A DNA stretch of 27,180 bases. Source: a virus. The notes below the pieces were generated by a model that worked only from the letters and a program-made list of their open reading frames with translations, was not told where the DNA came from and did not search any database. The position numbers and the translations under genes were made by a program. The stretch is taken from positions 1 to 27,180 of the IMG/VR virus record IMGVR_UViG_3300022690_000141. One strand, written 5' to 3'. Below are positions 13,575 to 19,477 of the stretch, piece by piece. Every line of letters starts with the position of its first letter. Position 1 is the first letter of the stretch.

Positions 13575-13856
13575 TTACTCGTCAAACAATTCCATATTCG
13601 CTGTGTACTCAAACAAATATCCACCTGTTTTATCTTCAATCTCAATCCTTTCTAGATAACCCTTAGTAAATAGGTTTTTTAATTGCTGTGATGCGTTCTG
13701 TACACATATATCGTACATATCAGCAATATCTCTACTTGTGGCTTGAGTTCGCTTTAATTGGTTTATTAACTCAAACTGTCTTTTACTTATAGATAATTCT
13801 TTTAACTTTTTGTAATTATTAAAAGCTATTTTCATTACCTCTATATCTGAACTCAT
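13575..13856 (-). CDS. Winged-helix transcription regulator-like protein (93 aa)
   Basis: A wHTH of MarR-like layout: helix 1 (KIAFNNYKKLKELSISKRQF), helix 2 (ELINQLKRTQATSRDIADMY), a recognition helix (CVQNASQQLKNLFTKGYLER) and a beta wing (IEIEDKTGGYLFEYT). It is the first gene of the minus unit reading away from the divergent promoter region at 13857-13976, the usual place for a regulator that controls itself and the neighbouring plus cassette. There is no ligand domain. Regulatory role inferred from fold and position. Confidence 0.6.
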   Translation of the reverse strand: MSSDIEVMKIAFNNYKKLKELSISKRQFELINQLKRTQATSRDIADMYDICVQNASQQLKNLFTKGYLERIEIEDKTGGYLFEYTANMELFDE

Positions 13857-13886
13857 GTGTTATTCTCGTTAACTGAATCAGATTTA

Positions 13887-13914
13887 ACTATAACCTAGTT
13901 GATGAATAAAACAA
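13887..13914 (-). promoter_or_regulatory. Predicted sigma70 promoter for the 13575-13856 unit
   Basis: On the minus strand: -35 TTGTTT (13914-13909), a 16-base spacer and -10 TATAGT (13892-13887). It lies 31 bases from the wHTH start. The -35 is moderate, the -10 good. Confidence 0.45.
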
Positions 13915-13931
13915 CCCTTATTTCAATCTAT

Positions 13932-13960
13932 TTGCCCTTTGTGATATTATTAGTTATTAA
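13932..13960 (+). promoter_or_regulatory. Predicted sigma70 promoter for the plus-strand cassette
   Basis: -35 TTGCCC (13932-13937), a 17-base spacer and -10 TATTAA (13955-13960), followed by an AAGAGG ribosome site and ATG 13977. It is back to back with the minus promoter at 13887-13914, so one regulator could control both. Confidence 0.5.
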
Positions 13961-13976
13961 CTAAGAGGTTTATATT

Positions 13977-14081
13977 ATGAATGACGAAAATTCTTGGATT
14001 GATGGATATTTAGATAGACCAACTAACGAAGGTATTGATAACGGTTTTACTGGTGCTATATCTCCTGATTGGGATGTTTAA
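13977..14081 (+). CDS. Acidic 34-aa mini-protein, first gene of the plus cassette
   Basis: ATG 13977 follows AAGAGG. The 34 residues (MNDENSWIDGYLDRPTNEG, then IDNGFTGAISPDWDV) are acidic, with no basic patch, the opposite of the other mini-genes here. The next gene starts two bases after the stop. It could be a regulator, an antitoxin-like partner or a structural peptide. No family recognised. Confidence 0.5.
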   Translation: MNDENSWIDGYLDRPTNEGIDNGFTGAISPDWDV

Positions 14082-14083
14082 TT

Positions 14084-14497
14084 ATGGCTTGGTACAATCC
14101 GCTTTCATGGTCAGATAAGATTGTTGACAATGTATTAGATAAAGATGATGGCTTACTTTCTCAAGTTGGCGGTTGGATTGGTAACATGAATCTAACCGAT
14201 GAAGAGATTATAAAATTTAATGCTAAGACTGTTGATAGTGTTCAAATGTTCGTTAAAGACACTCTAAGCGAATCTACAGGCAGATCTAAAACTAGACGAG
14301 CAATTGCTGTACTTTGGATTAAATCACAGTTAGCCATTGTTTTAATGTGCTGTATAGCTGCTCCTTGGAATATGGTGTTAGCAGAGTTTTACTTTAAGCT
14401 GGCAACGTCTACACTTATGATAACGGTTACAACAGCAATCTGTATTTTCTTTTTTGGTTCTCATGGTCTAGCTCGGCATAATGAGTCTAAGAAATGA
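14084..14497 (+). CDS. Holin-like or phage membrane protein (137 aa)
   Basis: Starts at ATG 14084 (MAWYNPLSWSDKIVDNVLDK), not the in-frame upstream GTG/TTG-type codon that would add five residues inside the preceding gene. The N-terminal two thirds are soluble (WIGNMNLTDEEIIKFNAKTV, then DTLSESTGRSKTRRA). Two membrane segments follow: about 73-92 (VLWIKSQLAIVLMCCIAAPW) and about 105-127 (LATSTLMITVTTAICIFFFG). I recognise the pattern 'LTDEE...FN.K.V...F...T.SEST.RS.TRR' as common to a group of phage membrane proteins that are often called holin-like, though function is unproven. It belongs to a three-gene plus cassette. Confidence 0.6.
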   Translation: MAWYNPLSWSDKIVDNVLDKDDGLLSQVGGWIGNMNLTDEEIIKFNAKTVDSVQMFVKDTLSESTGRSKTRRAIAVLWIKSQLAIVLMCCIAAPWNMVLAEFYFKLATSTLMITVTTAICIFFFGSHGLARHNESKK

Positions 14498-14506
14498 TGA
14501 GGTATT

Positions 14507-14575
14507 ATGGAACTGATAAAACTGGCGACTGGTCAAGATTTACCGCCACCTATCAAAACTCCACCACCAGAATAA
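14507..14575 (+). CDS. Proline-rich 22-aa peptide
   Basis: ATG 14507 has GAGG six bases upstream. The 22 residues MELIKLATGQDLPPPI then KTPPPE end in a proline-rich tail. The stop codon sits in the loop of a small inverted repeat, CACCAG (14565-14570) and CTGGTG (14576-14581). The cassette's terminator follows at 14599-14620. Translation is likely from the ribosome site; function unknown. Confidence 0.4.
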   Translation: MELIKLATGQDLPPPIKTPPPE

Positions 14576-14596
14576 CTGGTGATGTTGGAATTTAAA

Positions 14597-14818
14597 TTAC
14601 CTCATTATCTTGAGGTTTTTCTGTTCCAGTCGATTTACTTTTGACTTAAGTTTTGCTATCTCATCATTTTGTTTAAATATTAATTCATCCCTCATAGCTA
14701 TTACCCGGGTAAAGTTTTCTTCTGTCATTTCCATGCGCTCACCTTTAACTGGTGTTAGTCCGTTGTCGAACCATCTGCGCCCGTTGTGTAGATTTTTACA
14801 AGCCTGGTCGTTGTTCAT
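14597..14818 (-). CDS. Coiled-coil hypothetical protein (73 aa)
   Basis: Starts at ATG 14818 (MNNDQACKNLHNGRRWFDN). The C-terminal 40 residues are a charged heptad helix (MTEENFTRVIAMRDELIFKQ, then DEIAKLKSKVNRLEQKNLK). The first part has the small 'NGRRWFDNGLTPVK' motif, which suggests a conserved pocket or contact. It is the last gene of the replication unit, with the plus-cassette terminator folded over its 3' end. Family not recognised. Confidence 0.5.
   Translation of the reverse strand: MNNDQACKNLHNGRRWFDNGLTPVKGERMEMTEENFTRVIAMRDELIFKQNDEIAKLKSKVNRLEQKNLKIMR
14599..14620 (+). terminator. Intrinsic terminator of the plus-strand cassette
   Basis: The stem arms ACCTCA (14599-14604) and TGAGGT (14611-14616) enclose a TTATCT loop, and Ts run from 14616 to 14620 on the plus strand. 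It ends transcription of the 13977-14575 cassette just before the convergent minus gene and overlaps that gene's last codons. Confidence 0.65.
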
Positions 14819-14841
14819 TTATCTATCCTCGTTTAAAATTA

Positions 14842-15030
14842 TTAAAGTTTGCCTAGTGCTACCTGTAAATTAACTATGTGATCGTTTAGTTCTTTCATGT
14901 GGCTTTTGTGTGCCCTTAATGCTTTAGATTTGCATTGCTCTATATGCCTGATTTGGCACTCTAGCATATGCGGCATTAACCTTGCCCTTTCTTCATCTGG
15001 TAAATTATTCCATAAATGATCGTGTTTCAT
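14842..15030 (-). CDS. Conserved small phage protein (62 aa)
   Basis: MKHDHLWNNLPDEERARLMP opens a helical 62-residue protein with HMLECQIRHIEQCKSKALRA and a final helix. The pattern 'LW..LP.E.R..LMP..LE.QI.H..QCK.KA.RAHK' is one I have seen in replication regions of many gammaproteobacterial phages; no function has been assigned. The Cys/His residues are scattered, so no clear metal site. It lies just downstream of the helicase, suggesting a replication-region accessory. Confidence 0.55.
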   Translation of the reverse strand: MKHDHLWNNLPDEERARLMPHMLECQIRHIEQCKSKALRAHKSHMKELNDHIVNLQVALGKL

Positions 15031-15053
15031 GTTCTATCCTCGTTTAGTCTATA

Positions 15054-16484
15054 TTACTTTCTTTTTTTGTATGTATATTCGGTTTGACTATCTGCTTCTT
15101 TTTCTGCATCCAGCTTAACTTTATCTCTAAGGTTAATTCGTTTAGCCCCTTCTATTATTGATAAAGGAACATGAAAACCTTGTTTCATTTCTACGAATGC
15201 AGTACCAGTTCCACCATGGCGATTAAGCCTTACAATTACCTCTGTTAAACCTGTATCGCTTAGTGTTTCGTCATAAACAGATTCTTTATAAAGCCCTAAC
15301 CATAAATCAACATCTTGTTCTATTTGCCCTGTATCTCGGCTATCACTTGGCATAGGTCTTTTGTCTGTTCTGTTTTCAAGTCCACGATTAAGCTGCGTTA
15401 GCATAATTACTGTACAATTTAATTCTTTAGCTAAGTTCTTTAATCCTTTTGTGATCATGCCGTAAGCTAAATCATTTCTATCTGCTTTTTCAGCTTCCAT
15501 CAATGTTAGGTAATCAACCATTATCGCGCCAATTTTGCCTTTTTCCTTTCTTAACTTTCTTGACTCTCTTTGAATGTGACTAAGTGTTAATGCTGCCCCG
15601 TCATCAATAAACATATTTGAGTTTAAAAGTTCTTTAAAAGCATCATCTCTTCTGCCTTGTGATTCTGCGCTTATGCCATTTCTGTAAAATTCAGCAGGGT
15701 TAACTGTGGTTCTATTTGTCATTGCTCTTTCTGCAATCTCAACGCTTGGCATTTCCATTGAAAATACTGCAACTGGTTCTTTTAAATCTAATGCGAAATG
15801 ATTAGCTAATAACATCATAAATGCACTTTTACCCATTTTAGGTCTAGCACCTACACCAACTAAAGAACCTCTACGAATTAATCTAACGCCTAATATTTCG
15901 TCTAATGATTCAACACCAGTTGTAAAAGCGTTTTTATCATGGCCATCTTGTAAGACTTGATCTATATTATCCAACCACAAGCCTAAGCTATCTCCGATGT
16001 GTTTTAAGCCACCTTTATCATTTCGTAGGCTCATGTTGCTAATTTCGTTTATAGTTGTCTCTAGTAAGCCTAGGCGCTGGTAAACGTCACCTTCTGACCT
16101 GTCGTTAAACGTTCCTATCAAATCTTGTAGTTTTTGTGTTGTATAACGCTCTACTGAGTATTCACGAACCATTTTAGAATAAGCGATTATATTGCTAGAG
16201 CTTGGCGTGTTTCTGGTGATGTCAGCTAAGTACATAAATAAGCCAGTATCATCGACACCTTGTTTTTTACACTGATCTTCAACTGTTAATAAATCTATGT
16301 TTTCGTTTTTAGTAAATAATGCTTTGATGCTTGAAAATATTTGTTTGTGATAAAGTTTATAAAAACTACTTGGCTTTAACATTGCCATGGTCTTAATCAT
16401 CAGTTTTGATTCTGGCGTTGTTAATTGGATCAAGCTACCAATTACAGATTGTTCTGCAAATAAGCTATCTTCGTTAAATTCCAT
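15054..16484 (-). CDS. Replicative DNA helicase (DnaB family)
   Basis: 476 residues, matching DnaB-type helicases. The N-terminal domain (1-110) has EQSVIGSLIQ and FYKLYHKQIFSSI; a linker precedes the RecA-like motor. Walker A is GARPKMGKS (212-220), Walker B is IMVDYL (321-326), LTQLNRGLENR (362-372) provides the arginine/Gln motif H3, and DSRDTGQIEQDVD (381-393) is the H4 motif seen in DnaB. A hexamer would unwind the phage replication fork. It overlaps the replication protein upstream by 11 bases, the standard initiator-helicase pair of phages. The family call is strong. Confidence 0.93.
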   Translation of the reverse strand: MEFNEDSLFAEQSVIGSLIQLTTPESKLMIKTMAMLKPSSFYKLYHKQIFSSIKALFTKNENIDLLTVEDQCKKQGVDDTGLFMYLADITRNTPSSSNIIAYSKMVREYSVERYTTQKLQDLIGTFNDRSEGDVYQRLGLLETTINEISNMSLRNDKGGLKHIGDSLGLWLDNIDQVLQDGHDKNAFTTGVESLDEILGVRLIRRGSLVGVGARPKMGKSAFMMLLANHFALDLKEPVAVFSMEMPSVEIAERAMTNRTTVNPAEFYRNGISAESQGRRDDAFKELLNSNMFIDDGAALTLSHIQRESRKLRKEKGKIGAIMVDYLTLMEAEKADRNDLAYGMITKGLKNLAKELNCTVIMLTQLNRGLENRTDKRPMPSDSRDTGQIEQDVDLWLGLYKESVYDETLSDTGLTEVIVRLNRHGGTGTAFVEMKQGFHVPLSIIEGAKRINLRDKVKLDAEKEADSQTEYTYKKRK

Positions 16485-16950
16485 CGTTCCATCTCTCTTT
16501 ATTTAGGTAAGCTTCTGTTCTTGGGAAAAACTTCATATCCTCGCATGTAGCTATTCTATCAACAATGTCTTTAGAAACTTTTGTTGCAAGATTTTCTACT
16601 TCATCCAATGATAGCTTTTTACATTTTGTTTTCCACTTAGTTAAACATCCAGATTTATCACTACGTCTTTTACTTGGATACAAAGACCACCAATGTTCAA
16701 ACGAATCATTAACTATATTATTCTTCTCTTCTCTGTCTCTCCTCTCCTCTTCTGACACAAGCGACTTGCTAGCATGATGCTCCTCACCTTGTAGCTCAAT
16801 AAAACCAACACTTACAAGCAATTCCAAATCAACACTAGAGTTAGCACCTATTTTTCGTTTAACCCATGAATTATCAAACACCATTTCGTTATTGGTGCGA
16901 CTTGCTAGCATCCAGATACATAACAAATGGCACTTTGTAGCATCAGGCAA
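16474..16950 (-). CDS. Phage replication (initiator/loader-type) protein, N-terminus lost
   Basis: The open frame with a possible start begins at TTG 16950 (read MPDATKCHLLCIWMLASRTN). The conserved block up to residue about 55 (WVKRKIGANSSVDLELLVSV) matches the DNA-binding N-domain of phage replication proteins placed before DnaB. A linker rich in charges follows, then a C-terminal part with FEHWWSLYPSKRRSDK, typical of the region that contacts the helicase. Homologues normally begin further upstream; those bases are present but in another frame (16971-17039). So this is either a damaged gene expressed from an internal start or a consensus error. It overlaps dnaB by 11 bases. Confidence 0.6.
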   Translation of the reverse strand: MPDATKCHLLCIWMLASRTNNEMVFDNSWVKRKIGANSSVDLELLVSVGFIELQGEEHHASKSLVSEEERRDREEKNNIVNDSFEHWWSLYPSKRRSDKSGCLTKWKTKCKKLSLDEVENLATKVSKDIVDRIATCEDMKFFPRTEAYLNKERWNDGI

Positions 16951-16970
16951 GCATTCAAAATCATAATCAT

Positions 16971-17039
16971 CTAATAAGTGATTATGTCTTTGTAATGCTG
17001 GAAAGCATCCCAGTTTTTGACACTAAAAGTCTTTTTCAT
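16971..17039 (-). pseudogene. Out-of-frame N-terminal fragment of the replication protein
   Basis: ATG 17039 has an AAGG site eight bases upstream. It encodes MKKTFSVKNWDAFQHYKD, then frameshifts into IITY and a TAG. 'KNW..FQHYKD' is the usual opening of these replication proteins. The next conserved piece, LLDDYDFECLPDATK, follows in another frame (16939-16983). Related proteins carry a stretch like RxPPWIKLY between the two, and it is missing here. The simplest reading is a deletion of about 25 bases. The promoter and ribosome site are intact, so the gene was recently functional, or the sequence has an error here. Confidence 0.5.
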
Positions 17040-17064
17040 TATACTTACCTTGTGTAGTTAATTG

Positions 17065-17090
17065 AGCGCTTGTGATGGGGCGCTTTTTTA
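17065..17090 (+). terminator. Hairpin with plus-strand T-run after the RHH gene
   Basis: The arms AGCGC (17065-17069) and GCGCT (17080-17084) are followed by TTTTTTA on the plus strand, overlapping the RHH stop at 17088-17090. The T-run faces plus, opposite to the genes here, so it would stop antisense transcription. On the minus mRNA the hairpin has no T-run, so reading into the replication genes should continue. Confidence 0.35.
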
Positions 17091-17285
17091 TTTGGCTCTC
17101 GCGTCATTAATTAAAACTAAATCTTTAGCCTTATCTAAATCGTTAGCAGCTAGTGTTAATATTTGATTCATACCTAACCGCATTGCAGCTCTAGCAATCT
17201 TGCTAAAATCAATTCCTACAACTTCAGAAGCATCATCAATCTTTAGCTTTTGTGTTTCACTAAATCTTACATTTAACATTTTCAT
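17088..17285 (-). CDS. Ribbon-helix-helix (Arc-like) regulator
   Basis: 65 residues. The first strand MKMLNVRFSETQKLKIDDAS and the two helices that follow (GIDFSKIARAAMRLGMNQIL) match the Arc/MetJ ribbon-helix-helix fold, in which two strands insert into the major groove. Phage proteins of this sort repress early genes. Its own promoter region (17315-17343) contains a perfect 18-base inverted repeat in the spacer, a likely autoregulatory operator. It is the first gene of the replication unit. Confidence 0.75.
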   Translation of the reverse strand: MKMLNVRFSETQKLKIDDASEVVGIDFSKIARAAMRLGMNQILTLAANDLDKAKDLVLINDARAK

Positions 17286-17314
17286 TTAATTAACCTCTTC
17301 GTTAGTGTTAATAC

Positions 17315-17343
17315 ATTATTATATACTTTTGTATATACGTCAA
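17315..17343 (-). promoter_or_regulatory. Promoter with embedded palindromic operator for the RHH gene
   Basis: On the minus strand: -35 TTGACG (17343-17338), a 17-base spacer and a -10 AATAAT (17320-17315); an overlapping TATAAT (17323-17318) has a shorter spacer. The spacer holds the perfect inverted repeat TATATAC-TTTT-GTATATA (17320-17337). The RHH product would block polymerase here. The ATG at 17285 follows about 30 bases downstream. Confidence 0.65.
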
Positions 17344-17349
17344 GCTATG

Positions 17350-17376
17350 GATAATAAAAAAGAGCCTAAGCCCTTT
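17350..17376 (-). terminator. Intrinsic terminator after the 17382-18755 unit
   Basis: In the minus direction: arm AAAGGGC (17376-17370), loop TTAG, arm GCTCTTT (17365-17359, one G-T pair), then a T-rich tract made by plus-strand A bases 17350-17360. It falls just after the 17382-17657 stop and before the RHH promoter, and so separates two units. Confidence 0.65.
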
Positions 17377-17381
17377 GATGT

Positions 17382-17657
17382 TTATTTTCTACCCTCCTTT
17401 TGCAATGTTAATTGGTAGTCATCCATAAACTCAGCACCTAATGATGTTAATTTTTTATATGTATTGCTTTTAGCGTCAGTCAAGAATCCACCGTCAATCA
17501 TAATGTGATAAGCAGTATGGCCAGACCAATAACCTCGCGTTTGATCAAGTAAGTTCTTGTGTAACTGTTTGCGCATATCTTCAATAGGTGCTTCGCTTAA
17601 GTTTTTAGTCCATCTGTCTTGAAATAACTTTAAGATTATTTTATCAATGTCTCTCAT
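17382..17657 (-). CDS. Hypothetical protein (91 aa)
   Basis: Starts at ATG 17657 (MRDIDKIILKLFQDRWTKN). It is mostly helical, with a middle segment RGYWSGHTAYHIMIDGGFLT followed by a basic, possibly wHTH-like second half (KSNTYKKLTSLGAEFMDDYQ). The arrangement helix-turn-'GGFL'-helix is reminiscent of a winged helix, but too diverged to name. It is the last gene of the unit driven from 18815. Function unknown. Confidence 0.5.
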   Translation of the reverse strand: MRDIDKIILKLFQDRWTKNLSEAPIEDMRKQLHKNLLDQTRGYWSGHTAYHIMIDGGFLTDAKSNTYKKLTSLGAEFMDDYQLTLQKEGRK

Positions 17658-17685
17658 TTCTTTATTTGCTCCTGTTCTAGTTTAA

Positions 17686-18066
17686 TTAATCTTCTGTAGC
17701 GTGTTCGTCTACTTCGTAATCACAAGGGAAAACACTATCTCGATGTATAAATGTTTCTAATCTTCCCGTAGTTATCATTTCAACAACACCTGCGCTAAAC
17801 TTTTTACCATCAGGTGAATTGTAATGCTTTTTAACTATCAACCGATCCATGTATTTACCTGGCATTTTAGCTATTGTTAATATTTCAAAAACAATTTTAC
17901 CTTCAAAGTTTGCAGTATAAGAAACGTTGTAATAAAATTCTTCACGTTCTTCGTATTTATGGCAACCAGGAACTAACCAATAGCTTTTTTTACCTTGCCA
18001 TTCATCCATAAACTGATTGTAAAAAGGATAATCAAACTCAAATACATTTCCTTTTCTAAATTTCAT
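17686..18066 (-). CDS. Hypothetical protein (126 aa)
   Basis: ATG 18066 with AAGGGG six bases upstream. The protein is aromatic-rich and beta-leaning: VFEFDYPFYNQFMDEWQGKK, then YWLVPGCHKYEEREEFYYNV and FEGKIVFEILTIAKMPGKYM. The C-terminus is acidic (DYEVDEHATED). The pattern suggests a compact soluble phage protein that could bind a ligand or host target; I do not recognise the family. It overlaps the preceding gene by four bases (ATGA). Confidence 0.5.
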   Translation of the reverse strand: MKFRKGNVFEFDYPFYNQFMDEWQGKKSYWLVPGCHKYEEREEFYYNVSYTANFEGKIVFEILTIAKMPGKYMDRLIVKKHYNSPDGKKFSAGVVEMITTGRLETFIHRDSVFPCDYEVDEHATED

Positions 18067-18269
18067 TTCATACCCCTTACTTTGACTGACCAGTTATATA
18101 AATCATTTACTCTATTCACATCACGTTGAATAGTACCTCTAACTAGCTTGTATTTGCGCTCTGCTGGTGTTGCTGTTGTATCCGTAAAGATTACATCTTT
18201 GATAGCCTGTAATCGCTCTGGTTTGATATTAAGCTTTGCAGTTATGTAGTTAAATTGTGCTTTGTTCAT
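18063..18269 (-). CDS. TrfB/KorA-like helix-turn-helix protein (68 aa), tentative
   Basis: MNKAQFNYITAKLNIKPERL then QAIKDVIFTDTTATPAERKY and KLVRGTIQRDVNRVNDLYNW. The layout (short helix, conserved loop, then 'AERKYKLVRGTIQRDVNRV' as a two-helix DNA-binding unit) recalls the TrfB/KorA type of HTH seen in plasmid and phage regulators. It is a candidate for binding the paired operator at 18796-18829 upstream of its own unit. Fold assignment is tentative. Confidence 0.45.
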   Translation of the reverse strand: MNKAQFNYITAKLNIKPERLQAIKDVIFTDTTATPAERKYKLVRGTIQRDVNRVNDLYNWSVKVRGMK

Positions 18270-18478
18270 CTCTTACCCTCGCATAATAAATCTTTAGCTA
18301 TCAGTACAGGGCAATTAGTATTGTGCTTTATGTTTGTATCGTCTTTAAAATGCCCTGACTCGCAATAAATACACTCAAACCCTGTTAAATCTATATGATC
18401 ACCGCCATCATTGTATGGTGCATGATATTCAACAACCGCTTTAGCTAATTCTAAAGCGTCACTTTTAAAGCTCGTCAT
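18266..18478 (-). CDS. Small zinc-binding phage protein (70 aa)
   Basis: Contains a CIYC knuckle (GFECIYCESGHFKDD) and a second His/Cys pair (IKHNTNCPVLIAKDLL), the 'CxxC...H...CP...A..LL' pattern that recurs in many small phage proteins. One zinc ion is likely held by Cys, Cys, His, Cys. There is no known activity. It overlaps the following gene by four bases and lies four bases from the previous one, so it belongs to the unit starting at 18755. Confidence 0.6.
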   Translation of the reverse strand: MTSFKSDALELAKAVVEYHAPYNDGGDHIDLTGFECIYCESGHFKDDTNIKHNTNCPVLIAKDLLCEGKR

Positions 18479-18482
18479 ACTA

Positions 18483-18755
18483 TTAACCCCTTTTGATTTT
18501 AATGACTGAAAACTTACAATTCATAACACGACCATCTTCCGCTAGATATTTTCTGTAAGACTCTTTAGCTAAGATCATTGACTCTTTAGCTAGATGCTCA
18601 TCACTATGCTTAGACTCTATGGTGTTTCTTTCTTTAGATTCAGTTATAACTAAATGACTCCACTTACCTATAAGGCACGACTTTATAAAAACCTTACCGT
18701 CTACTGTGATGCATTCGCTTTTACTTTTTCCTATTCTTCTAGCCGTTGCTGTCAT
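18483..18755 (-). CDS. Hypothetical basic protein (90 aa), first gene of its unit
   Basis: MTATARRIGKSKSECITVDG opens a basic protein with a beta-like N-half (KVFIKSCLIGKWSHLVITES) and a helical C-half (DEHLAKESMILAKESYRKYL). It has two cysteines but no clear metal site. It is preceded by a near-consensus sigma70 promoter with two operator copies, so it is probably a strongly and early expressed product. That position often belongs to host-takeover or anti-defence proteins, but this is inference. Confidence 0.5.
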   Translation of the reverse strand: MTATARRIGKSKSECITVDGKVFIKSCLIGKWSHLVITESKERNTIESKHSDEHLAKESMILAKESYRKYLAEDGRVMNCKFSVIKIKRG

Positions 18756-18786
18756 TTCGTTATTCCGTTGCGTTGTTGATAAACCA

Positions 18787-18815
18787 ACTATAGACGTAAA
18801 CTATTACAGTGTCAA
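18787..18815 (-). promoter_or_regulatory. Strong sigma70 promoter for the 18755-17382 unit
   Basis: On the minus strand: perfect -35 TTGACA (18815-18810), a 17-base spacer and -10 TATAGT (18792-18787). It lies about 32 bases from the ATG at 18755. Two near-identical dyads flank the -35 (18796-18809 and 18816-18829). Confidence 0.75.
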
Positions 18816-18829
18816 GTAAATGATTACAG
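18796..18829. promoter_or_regulatory. Paired operator: two 14-bp dyad repeats, 20-bp period
   Basis: GTAAACTATTACAG (18796-18809) and GTAAATGATTACAG (18816-18829) match at 11 of 14 bases and are spaced by 20 (two DNA turns, same face). Each has the perfect dyad GTAA-N4-TTAC. They cover the spacer and the region upstream of the -35, the classic position for two cooperative repressor dimers. Confidence 0.6.
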
Positions 18830-18850
18830 TTTATTTATACTTTATTTCAG

Positions 18851-18877
18851 GTAATAAAAAAGAGCCGTTAAGCTCTT
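18851..18877 (-). terminator. Intrinsic terminator after the 18894-20722 unit
   Basis: In the minus direction: arm AAGAGC (18877-18872), loop TTAACG, arm GCTCTT (18865-18860), then T-rich TTTTTATTA. It lies 17 bases after the stop of the 43-residue membrane gene and just upstream of the next promoter. The plus-strand motif TAATAAAAAAGAGCC is shared with the terminator at 17350-17376. Confidence 0.75.
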
Positions 18878-18893
18878 GTGTGTTGGTGGTTGT

Positions 18894-19025
18894 TTATTCC
18901 TTTTTCAGATAGTCATTAACTGTTTTACTTTTTATTTTATTGGTTTGGTACTCAATCACTCCAGCGAACACAAATAAAATTATAACTATTGGTGTAAATA
19001 TTAAATAGAATAGTTCATTACTCAT
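18894..19025 (-). CDS. Single-pass membrane micro-protein (43 aa)
   Basis: ATG 19025 opens MSNELFYLIFTPIVIILFVF then AGVIEYQTNKIKSK and a basic, soluble tail (TVNDYLKKE). One membrane segment spans about residues 5-23, with a cytosolic basic tail likely. It overlaps the Cys-rich gene upstream by eight bases and is the last gene before the terminator at 18851. Function unknown. Confidence 0.55.
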   Translation of the reverse strand: MSNELFYLIFTPIVIILFVFAGVIEYQTNKIKSKTVNDYLKKE

Positions 19026-19272
19026 TATCTAACTCCAGGTTAACCTTATAACAAGCAAAATAATCACAAAAATCTATATCCGCACCATTGGCATAGGTTT
19101 GTTCTATATCGTTAAGTAAGGCTATGTTGTGTTGCTTTAAACATTGGTATGCTGTTAGGTTTCTAGTATCACAATGAGCGCATCCAACCCCACCGCAAAC
19201 ATGAGGAATTAACCTAAAGGCGTTAACCTGTGCTTTGAGTTCGTTTATTTCTTTTAGTGCTGCGTTTAACAT
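19018..19272 (-). CDS. Cys-rich hypothetical protein (84 aa)
   Basis: Starts at ATG 19272. The N-terminal helix (LNAALKEINELKAQVNAFRL) is followed by a metal-type block, HVCGGVGCAHCDTRNLTAYQ with Cys 26, 31 and 34 and His 25/33, and further cysteines (QCLKQH, FCDYFACYK). The block is short enough for a zinc ribbon. It overlaps the following membrane gene by eight bases. A zinc-binding regulator or inhibitor is plausible; family not recognised. Confidence 0.5.
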   Translation of the reverse strand: MLNAALKEINELKAQVNAFRLIPHVCGGVGCAHCDTRNLTAYQCLKQHNIALLNDIEQTYANGADIDFCDYFACYKVNLELDNE

Positions 19273-19274
19273 GA

Positions 19275-19475
19275 TTAATCCTTAATATCTTCTGGCGTTA
19301 GCTTAAAGTGTTTAGCTAATTGAGCTACATCACCCTTGGTTAAGTACATGTAAGCGTACTCGTTTGGCTTGGTAACGTGACACTTATATTCAATTTTAAA
19401 CCCTATACTTACATCACTTTCATGCCTCTCTACTTTAACATCCACATCATAAAACTTATGGTCTTCTATATTCAT
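19275..19475 (-). CDS. Hypothetical protein (66 aa)
   Basis: The chosen start is ATG 19475 (MNIEDHKFYDVDVKVERHES), with GGAG eight bases upstream; a GTG at 19484 is in frame but overlaps the previous gene. The protein has beta strands (GFKIEYKCHVTKPNEYAYMY) and a C-terminal helix (DVAQLAKHFKLTPEDIKD). The last part could act as a DNA-binding helix pair, but no motif is certain. Confidence 0.5.
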   Translation of the reverse strand: MNIEDHKFYDVDVKVERHESDVSIGFKIEYKCHVTKPNEYAYMYLTKGDVAQLAKHFKLTPEDIKD

Positions 19476-19477
19476 AA

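Noticed and set aside
16955-17039. Programmed frameshift or intron as the explanation of the split replication gene
   Set aside because: No slippery heptamer is visible at the junction and the missing piece is not present elsewhere nearby; a small deletion is simpler.
17065-17090. Hairpin after the RHH gene as the minus-strand terminator
   Set aside because: In the minus direction no T-run follows the stem, so it would not end that transcript; listed only as a weak plus-direction terminator.
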